Shown here one piece after another: positions 15,783 to 24,819 of a stretch of DNA of 64,000 nt; the first letter of the stretch is position 1; every line of letters begins with the position of its first letter. The stretch is taken from positions 124,001 to 188,000 of the forward strand of contig NZ_JAFEIG010000033.1 of NCBI RefSeq assembly GCF_017495225.1, given 5' to 3'. The notes beneath the pieces were generated by a model. That model made no database searches. It was given only the letters and a program-made list of their open reading frames with translations, and was not told the DNA's origin. The position numbers were made by a program, and so were the translations under genes. The stretch comes from Daejeonella sp. Lineage in GTDB: Bacteria; Bacteroidota; Bacteroidia; Sphingobacteriales; Sphingobacteriaceae.

Positions 15783-16232
15783 ATGAAATTTAGCAAATGG
15801 TTTAACATTTCCCTAATTTTTTTAATTTATTCTTGTAGCCAAGGAAAATCGACTATCGAAGAAGGAAGTGACATAAAAATAAGCCTTTCGGCGGATAGTA
15901 CAGAATTGATATTGTCTAATATTCCATCCTATGTGCTAGATGAATTTAGGGAAGATTCGCTTGATAATAGTTTATGGACTAATTTTTTTGCAGTTTATAA
16001 AGATACCAGCGATCTGGAAATGAGAGATTATCAGTCGGCATTAGAAGGTACCTACACTATTACCGATAGCTCCATCACCTTCAAGCCTAAATTAGCTTGG
16101 AGTTCAGATAATTTTTATTTTGCTAGGTGTTATACCAAAACACTTCTAAGAAAGCCAGAAGATATCATATCTCGGCGAACTATAAATCCAATTAGCGACT
16201 TTATTGAATTTAAATTTAGTCCCCTCAAATAA
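15783..16232 (+). CDS. Hypothetical lipoprotein
   Basis: A 149-residue protein with signal sequence and lipobox IYSC (Cys18). I do not recognise the rest. It has strand-like segments (IKISLSADSTELILSNIPSYVL, GTYTITDSSITFKPKLAWSSDNFYFARCYTKTLL) suggesting one beta-sandwich domain. It is divergent from the holin-like gene with a 24-bp gap and precedes the rimP promoter. It is probably a single-gene unit; the rimP leader hairpin lies beyond the rimP promoter and so is not simply its terminator. Confidence 0.7.
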   Translation: MKFSKWFNISLIFLIYSCSQGKSTIEEGSDIKISLSADSTELILSNIPSYVLDEFREDSLDNSLWTNFFAVYKDTSDLEMRDYQSALEGTYTITDSSITFKPKLAWSSDNFYFARCYTKTLLRKPEDIISRRTINPISDFIEFKFSPLK

Positions 16233-16255
16233 TATAAATGTATTGAAATCAGCTA

Positions 16256-16286
16256 TTTGCAATGCAAAATATTTTTTCTATATTTG
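16256..16286 (+). promoter_or_regulatory. Bacteroidetes consensus promoter for rimP-nusA-infB
   Basis: TTTG at 16256-16259 and TATATTTG at 16279-16286 are exactly 19 bases apart, a perfect match to TTTG-N19-TAnnTTTG. Transcription should begin near 16292, just before the leader hairpin. Confidence 0.85.
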
Positions 16287-16295
16287 CATCAATCT

Positions 16296-16330
16296 AAGAG
16301 GAGCTCCGCCATTGTCGGGGCTCTTTTTTT
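16296..16330 (+). terminator. Leader hairpin plus T-run: putative attenuator of rimP-nusA-infB
   Basis: GAGCTCCG (16301-16308) pairs with CGGGGCTC (16316-16323) with one G-T wobble, around a CCATTGT loop. The preceding AAGAG can extend the stem into the T-run 16324-16330. It lies downstream of the promoter and 38 bp upstream of rimP, so the operon must be transcribed through it. A second, weaker palindrome (TCCTTTTT-C-AAAAAGGA, 16335-16351) follows and could form a competing structure. Confidence 0.7.
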
Positions 16331-16368
16331 ACCTTCCTTTTTCAAAAAGGATTTAAAAAGGGTAATTT

Positions 16369-16833
16369 ATGAATGTAGAGAAGAGAGTTACAGAATTAGT
16401 TGAAGAGAAAATTGCAGATCGTCCAGATTTATTTTTGGTGGATGTGCAGATGCATGGTAGCGGAATTTTGTCTATTTTAGTAGATGGCGACAATGGTGTT
16501 GCAATTAGTGATTGTGTTGCAATTAGCAGGCATGTTGGTTTTCATCTTGAAGAGGAAAATACAATTGAGCAAGCATATAGGCTTGAAGTTTCTTCTCCAG
16601 GAATAGACACACCGCTTAAATCATTTCGTCAGTTCCAGAAAAACATAAACCGTTCTTTAAAAATTAAGTTAAAGAGTGGTAATGCAAAGGAAGGCAAACT
16701 GATTCAGGTTGAGGAATCTTCAGTTAGCATCCAAGAAAGCGTAAAGGAAAAGGGTAAAAAGGCAGTATTAATAGAAACTTTAATACCTTTTGAAGATATA
16801 TCAGAAGCGATAGTTTTAGTAAGTTTTAAATAA
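16369..16833 (+). CDS. rimP: Ribosome maturation factor RimP
   Basis: A 154-residue protein needed for 30S subunit maturation. It has the two-domain RimP pattern: an N-terminal alpha/beta domain (LVEEKIADRPDLFLVDVQMHG, VAISDCVAISRHVG, YRLEVSSPGIDTPLK) and a C-terminal Sm-like barrel (KIKLKSGNAKEGKLIQVEE, ending FEDISEAIVLVSFK). The SSPG motif is near residue 80. It is the first gene of the conserved rimP-nusA-infB cluster, with nusA starting about 33 bp downstream. Confidence 0.95.
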   Translation: MNVEKRVTELVEEKIADRPDLFLVDVQMHGSGILSILVDGDNGVAISDCVAISRHVGFHLEEENTIEQAYRLEVSSPGIDTPLKSFRQFQKNINRSLKIKLKSGNAKEGKLIQVEESSVSIQESVKEKGKKAVLIETLIPFEDISEAIVLVSFK

Positions 16834-16866
16834 CGTCCCACACAAAGGGGCAAATTGAATAGAAAA

Positions 16867-18102
16867 ATGAGCAATATTAATTTAATCGATTCATTCCAGG
16901 AGTTTAAAGACTTTAAGAATATTGACCGTCCTACGGTTATTAGTGTGTTAGAAGAGGTTTTCCGCAGCATGTTGCGTAAAAGGTATGGTACCGACGAGAA
17001 TTGTGATGTGATTGTTAACCCGGATAATGGGGATTTGGAGATTTGGCGTACACGTACCGTAATGGAAGATGGATTTTCTGAGGATGATGATTTAGAAATC
17101 GAATTGGCTGAGGTTAAGCTTATTGATCCTGATTTGGAGATTGGTGACGATTTTATTGAGCAAATTACATTGGAGAGTTTCGGTCGTAGAGCTATTCTTG
17201 CGGCACGTCAAACCCTAGTTTCAAAAATTCTTGAACTAGAGAAGGATGAGATATTCAAAAAATATAAGGATCGTGTTGGAGAAATAGTAACTGGTGAGGT
17301 TTACCAAGTTTGGAAAAAAGAAACCTTGGTTCTTGATGATGAAGGCAATGAGCTTTTATTACCTAAGACCGAGCAAATTCCAGCAGATTATTTCAAAAAG
17401 GGAGATTCTGTTCGTGCCGTGATTGATAAGGTTGATATGATAAATGGTAATCCCAAAATTATTATTTCTCGTACTGCTCCTGAATTCTTACAACGTTTAT
17501 TTGAACTAGAAGTTCCTGAAATTTTTGATGGATTAATTACCATTAAGAAAATTGTTCGTGAGCCAGGAGAGAGAGCAAAAGTTGCTGTTGAGTCTTATGA
17601 TGATAGAATTGATCCGGTAGGAGCTTGTGTTGGAATGAAAGGATCTCGTATTCATGGTATTGTACGTGAACTAAAGAATGAAAATATTGACGTAATAAAC
17701 TTTACTAATAATATTTCCTTGTATATTCAAAGAGCTTTAAGCCCTGCAAAAATTACAAGCATCAAATTAGACGAAGAAGAAAAGAGAGCTGCAGTTTATT
17801 TAAAGCCTGATCAAGTGTCATTAGCCATTGGTCGTGGTGGACATAACATTAAATTGGCAGGAAAGTTGACTGGATATGAAATTGATGTGTACCGTGAGGC
17901 TCATGAAGATGATGAGGATGTAGATATCGAGGAATTCTCAGATGAAATTGAAGGATGGATTATCGATGAATTTAAGCGTGTTGGACTAGATACTGCGAAA
18001 TCAATTCTTGCTTTAAATGCAGATGAATTGGTAAAACGTACAGATCTTGAAGAAACAACAGTGAAGGATGTAATCGAGATTCTGAAGTCAGAATTCGAAT
18101 AA
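16867..18102 (+). CDS. nusA: Transcription termination/antitermination factor NusA
   Basis: I prefer the ATG at 16867, giving MSNINLIDSFQEFKDF, over a TTG at 16855 that adds four residues; the chosen start matches the family's N-terminus. The 411-residue protein has the RNA-polymerase-binding N-domain (residues 1-~125), an S1 domain (VGEIVTGEVYQVWKKETLVLD), two KH domains (GACVGMKGSRIHGIVREL, then VSLAIGRGGHNIKLAGKLTG near residues 315-345) and a short C-terminal helix-hairpin-helix part. It lacks the two acidic repeats of E. coli NusA, as is usual outside Proteobacteria. It modulates pausing and intrinsic termination, which is relevant to the terminator-like leader of its own operon. Confidence 0.96.
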   Translation: MSNINLIDSFQEFKDFKNIDRPTVISVLEEVFRSMLRKRYGTDENCDVIVNPDNGDLEIWRTRTVMEDGFSEDDDLEIELAEVKLIDPDLEIGDDFIEQITLESFGRRAILAARQTLVSKILELEKDEIFKKYKDRVGEIVTGEVYQVWKKETLVLDDEGNELLLPKTEQIPADYFKKGDSVRAVIDKVDMINGNPKIIISRTAPEFLQRLFELEVPEIFDGLITIKKIVREPGERAKVAVESYDDRIDPVGACVGMKGSRIHGIVRELKNENIDVINFTNNISLYIQRALSPAKITSIKLDEEEKRAAVYLKPDQVSLAIGRGGHNIKLAGKLTGYEIDVYREAHEDDEDVDIEEFSDEIEGWIIDEFKRVGLDTAKSILALNADELVKRTDLEETTVKDVIEILKSEFE

Positions 18103-18132
18103 GTTATTTGTTCGGGATATTTGAAAAAAGAG

Positions 18133-18153
18133 CGGGTATTGAGAAAATACCCG
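18133..18153 (+). promoter_or_regulatory. Stem-loop between nusA and infB
   Basis: CGGGTATT (18133-18140) pairs perfectly with AATACCCG (18146-18153) around GAGAA. No T-run follows, so it is more likely an mRNA stability or processing element than a terminator. A further TTGTAC-TTTT-GTACAA palindrome lies at 18180-18195, and the TACTTTTG inside it fits the -7 motif but lacks a -33 partner. Confidence 0.45.
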
Positions 18154-18216
18154 ATTCTAAAACATATAACATATAAAAATTGTACTTTTGTACAAAATAG
18201 CGAGGTTAAATAATAA

Positions 18217-21204
18217 ATGTCAGAAGGTAAAAGCACAAATTTACTTAAAACTGCGAAGGAGCTAAACATTGGTTTATCTACAGCGGTTGAGTTTTTAGGG
18301 AAAAAAGGTTTCAAGGTTGAGGCCCGTCCCAATACTAAACTCACCGATGAGATGTACGATGTACTTCTTAAGGAGTATCAAGGTGATAAGATTGTAAAAG
18401 AGGAAGCCAAACAAATTGTAATTGGCAAGATCCGTCGTGATGATGCGCCTCTTTCTACTGAGAAGACTGATTTACAGCCTTCCAAAGAGTTTGAACAGGA
18501 AGAAATCCTGATCAAAAATGTAAATTCTTTCACTCCGCCTGCGGTTGAAAAGCCGAAGGAGGTTGCTCCAGTTGCGCCAAAGCCGGAAGAAGGAGCTTTG
18601 CCTGGTGTAAAGGTTATTGGTAAGATTGATTTAAATCAGCTTAACTCAAAAACTCGTCCAGATAAGAAAAGTCCCGAGCCTGCTAAACCCGCAGAAGTTC
18701 CTATGCCAAAGCCTGAGCCTATTGCTGCAGCAACTGTTAAGGCAGAACCTGTTGTTGAGAAGCCTAAAGAAGCTGATATTGCCCCGCCTGCTAAGGTTGA
18801 AGCTGCTCCAAAAGCAGAGTCTACCGAGGCTCCAAAAGCTCCTGAAAAGGTTGAACCAGTTGTGGCAAGTCCAGTTGTGTCTGCCCCATCAGTTCCTCCT
18901 GTTCAAGAAAAACAAGAAAATAAACCAAATACGCAAGAGGGTAATCCCAATGCGACAGTTATACGCGCTAAAGCAGATCGCCTTAGCGGACCAAATGTTA
19001 TCGGCCGTATTGAATTGCCGGTTTCAGCACCACGTCGTGGTCAACCAGTAGCTTCATCTTCTGCTGCAGGTGCCGACAATAAGCGTAAACGTAAGCGTAA
19101 TGCCCCAGGGCAGCCAGGTCAAGCTAATCCGGGTCAACCAGGATCAGCACCACGTCCAGCAGCTAGCCCAGGATATCAAGGCAACCGCCCTGATTTTAGA
19201 GGTGGTGGTAGACCAGCACCTGGTGGAGGAGGTTCACGACCAGATTTCAGAAATAAGTCGCGTACCCCTGATGCACCAAAGGCAGAGCCTACAGATAAAG
19301 AAATTCAAGATCAGATTAAAGCAACACTTGCTCGTTTAAGTGGTGCCGGAAAATCTGGAAAGTTTGCTCAACGTGCTAAATTACGCCGTCAGAAGCGTGA
19401 TGATGTAGCTCAAACCGCAGAAGATGCGGCAATGGAGCTTGAGGCACAGGCAAAAACTATTAAGGTTACTGAGTTTGTAACTGCCAACGAATTGGCGCTT
19501 ATGCTCGATGTTCCTGTAACTCAGATTATCTCTACTTGTATGAGTTTGGGAATGTTCGTATCCATCAATCAACGATTGGATGCAGAAACCCTTACCATTG
19601 TAGCCGATGAGTTTGGATATGAGGTTGAATTCGTAAAACCTGAAGATGAGGAAAGTGGTTTATTGGAAGAAGAAGATAAGCCGGAAGATTTGTTACCAAG
19701 AGCTCCAATTGTTACTGTAATGGGTCACGTGGATCATGGTAAGACTTCCCTTCTCGACTTTGTACGTAAAACCAACGTAATTGCTGGTGAGGCAGGTGGA
19801 ATTACACAACACATTGGTGCTTATGAAGTTACCCTTGAAAATGAACGTAAAATAACATTCTTAGATACTCCAGGTCACGAAGCCTTTACGGCGATGCGTG
19901 CTAGGGGTGCTAAAGTTACCGATATTGCAATTATTGTTATTGCCGCAGACGATAGCGTGATGCCTCAAACGCGTGAAGCTATCAATCACGCACAGGCAGC
20001 AAATGTGCCAATAGTATTTGCTTTTAGTAAGGTTGATAAACCTGGCGCTAATGCCGATAAAATCCGTGAACAATTGTCGGCCATGAATATTTTGGTTGAA
20101 GATTGGGGAGGAAAGTATCAAAGTCAGGAGATTTCTGGTAAAACTGGTATGGGCGTCGAGTTATTACTTGAAAAAGTATGTCTTGAAGCTGATATGTTAG
20201 AACTTACTGCAAATCCTAAAAAACGTGCTGTAGGTACTGTTATTGAAGCTGCTCTAGATAAAGGCCGTGGTATTGTAACCACTGTACTAATCCAAGCAGG
20301 AACTTTAAGAGTTGGTGATGCCATACTAGCTGGTGGTTATAGTGGAAAAGTAAAAGCTTTACACAATGAACGTGGTGTTAAGGTTGATCATGCCGGTCCA
20401 TCTACTCCTGTTCAAGTACTTGGTATGCAAGGCGCACCAACATCAGGTGATAAATTCAACGTGATGGAAAGTGAAGTTGAAGCACGTCAGGTAGCAAATA
20501 AGAGATTACAATTACAACGTGAGCAAGGATTGCGTACGCAGAAACATATTACTCTTGATGAAATTGGTCGTCGTTTAGCAATCGGAAACTTTAAGGAGTT
20601 AAATGTGATTGTTAAAGGTGATGTGGATGGTTCAATTGAAGCATTATCCGATTCATTATTAAAGCTTTCTACCGAGCAGATTCAGGTTAATATTATACAT
20701 AAATCTGTGGGACAAATTTCTGAGTCTGATGTATTGCTTGCCTCAGCTTCTGATGCAATCATCATCGGTTTCCAAGTTCGTCCTTCGGCAAGTGCCCGTA
20801 AATTGGCTGAAGCTGAGCAGATTGATATTCGTCTTTATTCTATTATTTACGATGCTATCAATGAGGTTAAAGCAGCTATGGAAGGCATGCTTGACCCTGA
20901 ATTTGAAGAGAAAATTACTTCAAACGTTGAAATACGTGAAGTGTTCAAAATCACCAAAGTGGGTACCATCGCTGGATGTATGGTATTGGATGGAAAGATC
21001 ACTAGAAATAGCAAAGTACGTATCATTCGTGATGGTGTTGTTGTTTATACCGGCGAATTAGCTTCATTGAAGCGTTTCAAAGATGACGTGAAGGAAGTTG
21101 CTACTGGTTATGAGTGTGGTTTAAATATTCAAAACTTCAATAATATTGAGGTAGGTGATATCGTTGAATCATACGAACAAGTTGAAGTGAAGAGAAAATT
21201 ATAA
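18217..21204 (+). CDS. infB: Translation initiation factor IF-2
   Basis: A 995-residue GTPase that delivers initiator tRNA to the 30S subunit. The N-terminus has an IF2-N domain (residues ~1-50). It is followed by a long Pro/Ala/Lys/Glu-rich linker to about residue 390, which includes a Gly-rich part ([11 protein letters not shown]) typical of Bacteroidetes, and a second IF2-N domain near 425-475. The G domain carries G1 GHVDHGKT at ~503, [20 protein letters not shown], and the G4-like SKVDKP. Domains II to IV complete the normal C-terminus. It is the last gene of the rimP-nusA-infB operon, closed by the hairpin at 21221-21248. Confidence 0.98.
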   Translation: MSEGKSTNLLKTAKELNIGLSTAVEFLGKKGFKVEARPNTKLTDEMYDVLLKEYQGDKIVKEEAKQIVIGKIRRDDAPLSTEKTDLQPSKEFEQEEILIKNVNSFTPPAVEKPKEVAPVAPKPEEGALPGVKVIGKIDLNQLNSKTRPDKKSPEPAKPAEVPMPKPEPIAAATVKAEPVVEKPKEADIAPPAKVEAAPKAESTEAPKAPEKVEPVVASPVVSAPSVPPVQEKQENKPNTQEGNPNATVIRAKADRLSGPNVIGRIELPVSAPRRGQPVASSSAAGADNKRKRKRNAPGQPGQANPGQPGSAPRPAASPGYQGNRPDFRGGGRPAPGGGGSRPDFRNKSRTPDAPKAEPTDKEIQDQIKATLARLSGAGKSGKFAQRAKLRRQKRDDVAQTAEDAAMELEAQAKTIKVTEFVTANELALMLDVPVTQIISTCMSLGMFVSINQRLDAETLTIVADEFGYEVEFVKPEDEESGLLEEEDKPEDLLPRAPIVTVMGHVDHGKTSLLDFVRKTNVIAGEAGGITQHIGAYEVTLENERKITFLDTPGHEAFTAMRARGAKVTDIAIIVIAADDSVMPQTREAINHAQAANVPIVFAFSKVDKPGANADKIREQLSAMNILVEDWGGKYQSQEISGKTGMGVELLLEKVCLEADMLELTANPKKRAVGTVIEAALDKGRGIVTTVLIQAGTLRVGDAILAGGYSGKVKALHNERGVKVDHAGPSTPVQVLGMQGAPTSGDKFNVMESEVEARQVANKRLQLQREQGLRTQKHITLDEIGRRLAIGNFKELNVIVKGDVDGSIEALSDSLLKLSTEQIQVNIIHKSVGQISESDVLLASASDAIIIGFQVRPSASARKLAEAEQIDIRLYSIIYDAINEVKAAMEGMLDPEFEEKITSNVEIREVFKITKVGTIAGCMVLDGKITRNSKVRIIRDGVVVYTGELASLKRFKDDVKEVATGYECGLNIQNFNNIEVGDIVESYEQVEVKRKL

Positions 21205-21220
21205 TTTCACCAATAAAAAC

Positions 21221-21248
21221 AAAAAAGCGATCTTTTGATCGCTTTTTT
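21221..21248 (+). terminator. Strong intrinsic terminator after infB
   Basis: AAAAAAGCGATC and GATCGCTTTTTT form a perfect 12-bp stem with a TTTT loop ending in a T-run, 16 bp after the infB stop. Only 13 bp separate it from the TTG start of the next gene. Confidence 0.9.
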
Positions 21249-21261
21249 GTTTCGGTGAATA

Positions 21262-22092
21262 TTGAACAACCATATTGTATCAATTGTGGGCTTAAGGAAA
21301 GAATTCAGAAGACTTAAAAGACGCATAAGTTCAATCTTAAATGCGAATGATATTAATCTCGAATTAGGGCGTATTGCTGATTATAAGCACCTTACTGCGG
21401 GCTATGCACATGTATTTGAAAAGCCTTTTAAATTTCACCACGGACCAAGTTTTGTAGATTCATATCGCGAAATTTTTGAAACCGAAATTTATCGATTTAA
21501 ACCTTCAGGAACTTCTAAAACTATTCTTGATTGTGGTGCAAACATGGGCTTGAGTGTACTGTATTTCGCACTTAACTATCCTGATCATCAGATTATTGCA
21601 TTTGAGCCAGATGCCGAAATATTTTCAATTCTGGAGGAGAATGTTAAAACCTTTGGATTAAAAAATGTCACTTTGCATCAGAAGGCTGTTTGGACCAAAA
21701 CAGAAAACCTAAAGTTCTATACCGATGGCGGAATGGGAGGGCGTGTAGGTAATGAATATGCCCATCAGGAACCTAAAATTGTTGAGGCAGTGTCTCTTTT
21801 GGATTTCCTCACAGAAGATGTTGATTTTCTTAAGATAGATATTGAAGGAGCTGAAGATACAGTTTTGAAATATTGTGGTAAAAGTCTACAAAATGCCGAT
21901 CATATATTTTTCGAATACCATAATAATGTAAATTCAAAGCAAACCCTGCATGAGCTTCTTGCCTTGGTTGAAAGTTTGGGTTTCTATTATTATGTAAAAG
22001 AATCAGAAGTTAGGAAACATCCTTTTATTGATCAGCATCTTATTTGTGAGTCATTCAATATGGCACTGAATGTTTTCTGTTATAAAGTTTAA
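21262..22092 (+). CDS. FkbM-family SAM-dependent methyltransferase
   Basis: A 276-residue protein with a class I Rossmann methyltransferase core. The SAM-binding motif I is ILDCGANMGLSVLYFA (about residues 93-108), then IIAFEPDAEIFSILEENV and the FkbM-type segment VDFLKIDIEGAEDTVLK near 190-206. FkbM relatives O-methylate sugars or polyketides. Next to glycosyltransferases, methylation of a surface glycan is plausible. The start is a TTG at 21262; a GTG at 21286 is an alternative. It begins just after the infB terminator with no recognisable promoter, so its expression may rely on read-through or a promoter inside infB. Confidence 0.9.
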   Translation: MNNHIVSIVGLRKEFRRLKRRISSILNANDINLELGRIADYKHLTAGYAHVFEKPFKFHHGPSFVDSYREIFETEIYRFKPSGTSKTILDCGANMGLSVLYFALNYPDHQIIAFEPDAEIFSILEENVKTFGLKNVTLHQKAVWTKTENLKFYTDGGMGGRVGNEYAHQEPKIVEAVSLLDFLTEDVDFLKIDIEGAEDTVLKYCGKSLQNADHIFFEYHNNVNSKQTLHELLALVESLGFYYYVKESEVRKHPFIDQHLICESFNMALNVFCYKV

Positions 22093-22124
22093 TCTACAGA
22101 TAAACTTTAGCAGTCCAAAGCAAG

Positions 22125-22946
22125 CTAATTTTTAGGTTGATATCCTTTTTTTGGTCTAAAGAGCTTATAATATTGTCTCACTAAGAACATGATAAGTCCT
22201 GAGTTAAGTAAATAAAAGCCTAAACTATTTCCAGAAAGATACATCCTTGTAATAGTTGTTGACATAAATCGTCCTCTAAATGCCCGGCGGTATTTTTTCA
22301 TCAATTCAGTTCTTAATTTGTAAAAACTGTGATCAACATTCCCATCACTTTTATGGGTAAGATTAAAATCAATGATATAAGTATTAAAGCCCAGAGTTTC
22401 AGCAATCAGGCATATATCGGTACCGTACAAATGGAAGCCCTCAAGATCATTCGATAAAGATAGGTTCGCTTCATTTTTTACCAATATAAAATTCTCATCT
22501 ACACTATGAGCTTTAAGTGGTAAATGTTTTTCAAATAGTATATTTCCGGAATTTTGGGTTAGATGCATCGCGAGATGCTTTAAATTGATGCCCCCTGCAT
22601 TAGCCAAAATTGCCCAATTAGGGTCTATATCATCCATTTCCCTTATTCTTAATTCCAAATCATTAATTCGATGATCATGTAATAAAATGTCTTGGTGACA
22701 TAAAATAATATATTTCCCTTTCGCTTCACGTAGAAATCTATTCAAGCCAGAAAATGCTCCAAATGCATTTGTTTTGCTATTATCGATGCATAAGTATTCG
22801 CAAAATTCAGGATCAAAGCCAGCAGTCAAAAATGAATTTATCATTTCCTGATACTCATCGGGCTTAGAAACCAGAGTACAAATGGAGAACTTAAATTGGA
22901 ATTCTTCTTCCTTTTTTATGTTTTTTATGAAATTAAAGCTCATCAA
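22125..22946 (-). CDS. Glycosyltransferase (StrF/Glyco_tranf_2_5-like)
   Basis: A 273-residue protein. After an N-terminal strand FSICTLVSKPDEYQEMINSFL comes YLCIDNSKTNAFGAF, then KGKYIILCHQDILLHD, which matches the DxD-like H-Q-D motif of the StrF-type GT2 fold, and a conserved GFHLYGTDICL. The C-terminus has a hydrophobic, possibly membrane-associated helix (GFYLLNSGLIMFLVRQYY). Sugar donor and acceptor are unknown. Its start overlaps the stop of the MsbA-like exporter gene by 4 bp, so it is in that transcript and probably contributes to the same envelope glycan. Confidence 0.8.
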   Translation of the reverse strand: MMSFNFIKNIKKEEEFQFKFSICTLVSKPDEYQEMINSFLTAGFDPEFCEYLCIDNSKTNAFGAFSGLNRFLREAKGKYIILCHQDILLHDHRINDLELRIREMDDIDPNWAILANAGGINLKHLAMHLTQNSGNILFEKHLPLKAHSVDENFILVKNEANLSLSNDLEGFHLYGTDICLIAETLGFNTYIIDFNLTHKSDGNVDHSFYKLRTELMKKYRRAFRGRFMSTTITRMYLSGNSLGFYLLNSGLIMFLVRQYYKLFRPKKGYQPKN

Positions 22947-24778
22947 TCATTAAACGTTTGCATTGAAATCAATTTTTTATAAAGTCCATTCATTTTTATT
23001 AGGTCATTATGGCTTCCTTTTTCTTCAATCCTGCCACTTTCTAACACAATAATTTGATCAGCTTCTTGAATGGTACTCAAACGGTGCGCAATAACTATAG
23101 AAGTACGATTTTCCATTAATTTTTTTAGGGCACTTTGGACTAATTTTTCTGATTCAGTATCCAAGGCTGATGTAGCTTCATCCAAAAGCAGAATGGGTGG
23201 GTTAGCTAATACGGCTCTCGCAATGCTAATTCTTTGTTTCTGCCCGCCCGAAAGTTTCATTCCTCGATCACCAATATTCGTTTGATAGCCCTCGGATGTT
23301 TCAATGATGAATTCATGGGCATTTGCAATTTTTGCAGCCTCAATTACTTCATCATTTGTAAAAGGTCTTCCAAAAGCAATATTATTAAAGATGCTGTCAT
23401 TAAAAAGTATAGGCTCTTGGTTTACAATTCCCATCAATGCTCTCACATCATGCATTTTAATATCTTTAATATCAGTCCCATCAATGGCTATCTCACCTGA
23501 GCTAGGATCCATAAACCTTGGTAGTAAATCCATAAGGGTAGTTTTTCCACCGCCCGAAGGACCAACCAATGCTACTGTACTGCCTTTTGTAATCTTGATG
23601 TTAATTTGGTTTAGCACTTCTTTTTCGCCATAAGCGAAACAAACATTTTTTAATTCAATATCCTTATTAAAGTTATTTTTTGAAACGGCATCTGGCTTAT
23701 CGATTATATTTTCTGGCGCATCTAACAGCTGAAATACTCTTTCTCCTGCCGAAATACCTTGAGAAATATTCCCAAAAGCTTCTGAAATTGCTTTCGCAGG
23801 GTTAATGATTTGCGAAAATATGATGATATACCCTATAAATTCAGCTCCTCGTAAGTCAGATCCCTCTTCTAGGATTAGGGTTCCACCATAAAACAGAATT
23901 GCCGCAACCGTACTTACACCCAAGATTTCTGAAACTGGAGAGGCCAATAATACCCGTCTTGCTAATCTTCTATGTATCTTACTTGTCCACATATTAATAG
24001 CGTTGAACTTCTCCTGCATATATTTTTCGGCATTAAAGGATTTAATAATTTTTACTCCGTTTAAGCCTTCATCAATGCTTGAAACTAATACGCCTGCCGA
24101 CTCTTGAGCCGCTGCTGCATGCTTTTTTAATTGTTTAATAATAATGGAAATAAGCAATCCAGAAACTGGAATTAGTATTAATGCAAAAAGAGTTAATTCA
24201 GATGAAATTGAAAATAGAACCGCGAAATTTAAAATAATAGCAATCGGCTCGCGCAAAATAACCTGTACGGATCTTATGATTGAGTCTTGAATCGTTATTA
24301 CGTCGGCAATAAATCTTGAGATCAAATCACCCTTCCGCTGGCTACTAAAAAATTGAATATCAATAGTTGTTAGCTTTTTGAATATGCTACTGCGGATTCG
24401 AGTAACAATCATTAATCTGAAATTCTCAATTACCCTCGCAGATAAATATTTAAATAGGTTGCTTAGAGAAATAGAAACTATAATGGATATACTCACCATT
24501 TTTAGGGCTCCAACCTTGCCCGAGCTATTGATTACTTCTTTAAAATAGTAATAGAATAAGTTTTTAAAATAGCTTAGGCTAAAATCAAATGAAGGTAAAA
24601 CATTGAGATTTTGTATGCTTTTTTCACCTGTTTGATTGAACAGAAGTTCAAAAACAGGTATTAATAATGTGAAATTAATTAAGCCGAATACGATTCCTAA
24701 AACCGACAACAAAAAAAATGGAATTGCAAATCTTTGAATTGGTGCTGCAAATGAGAAAAGTCGAAAAAAGGTCTTCAT
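22943..24778 (-). CDS. MsbA-like ABC exporter (lipid A/glycolipid flippase type)
   Basis: A 611-residue half-transporter with a fused N-terminal ABC membrane domain (about five to six helices in residues 1-330) and a C-terminal ATPase: Walker A GPSGGGKTTL near 390, Q-loop VNQEPILFND, signature LSGGQKQRISIARA near 500, Walker B ILLLDEATSALD and H-loop IAHRLS. All catalytic residues are present. It acts as a homodimer in the inner membrane. Its neighbours are glycosyltransferases, so export of a lipid-linked glycan or LPS core is likely. A possible -7 element TAACTTTG lies at 24802-24795 on the minus strand. Confidence 0.93.
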   Translation of the reverse strand: MKTFFRLFSFAAPIQRFAIPFFLLSVLGIVFGLINFTLLIPVFELLFNQTGEKSIQNLNVLPSFDFSLSYFKNLFYYYFKEVINSSGKVGALKMVSISIIVSISLSNLFKYLSARVIENFRLMIVTRIRSSIFKKLTTIDIQFFSSQRKGDLISRFIADVITIQDSIIRSVQVILREPIAIILNFAVLFSISSELTLFALILIPVSGLLISIIIKQLKKHAAAAQESAGVLVSSIDEGLNGVKIIKSFNAEKYMQEKFNAINMWTSKIHRRLARRVLLASPVSEILGVSTVAAILFYGGTLILEEGSDLRGAEFIGYIIIFSQIINPAKAISEAFGNISQGISAGERVFQLLDAPENIIDKPDAVSKNNFNKDIELKNVCFAYGEKEVLNQINIKITKGSTVALVGPSGGGKTTLMDLLPRFMDPSSGEIAIDGTDIKDIKMHDVRALMGIVNQEPILFNDSIFNNIAFGRPFTNDEVIEAAKIANAHEFIIETSEGYQTNIGDRGMKLSGGQKQRISIARAVLANPPILLLDEATSALDTESEKLVQSALKKLMENRTSIVIAHRLSTIQEADQIIVLESGRIEEKGSHNDLIKMNGLYKKLISMQTFND

Positions 24779-24819
24779 AAATTGTGTTATGAAGCAAAGT
24801 TAATCATTTTGAAAGATAT

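Noticed and set aside
18722..19339. Open frames of 89-109 codons in other frames inside infB
   Set aside because: They are shadows of the Pro/Ala/Lys-rich IF-2 linker; their composition is dominated by Leu, Gln and Arg from the frame shift and they have no start context.
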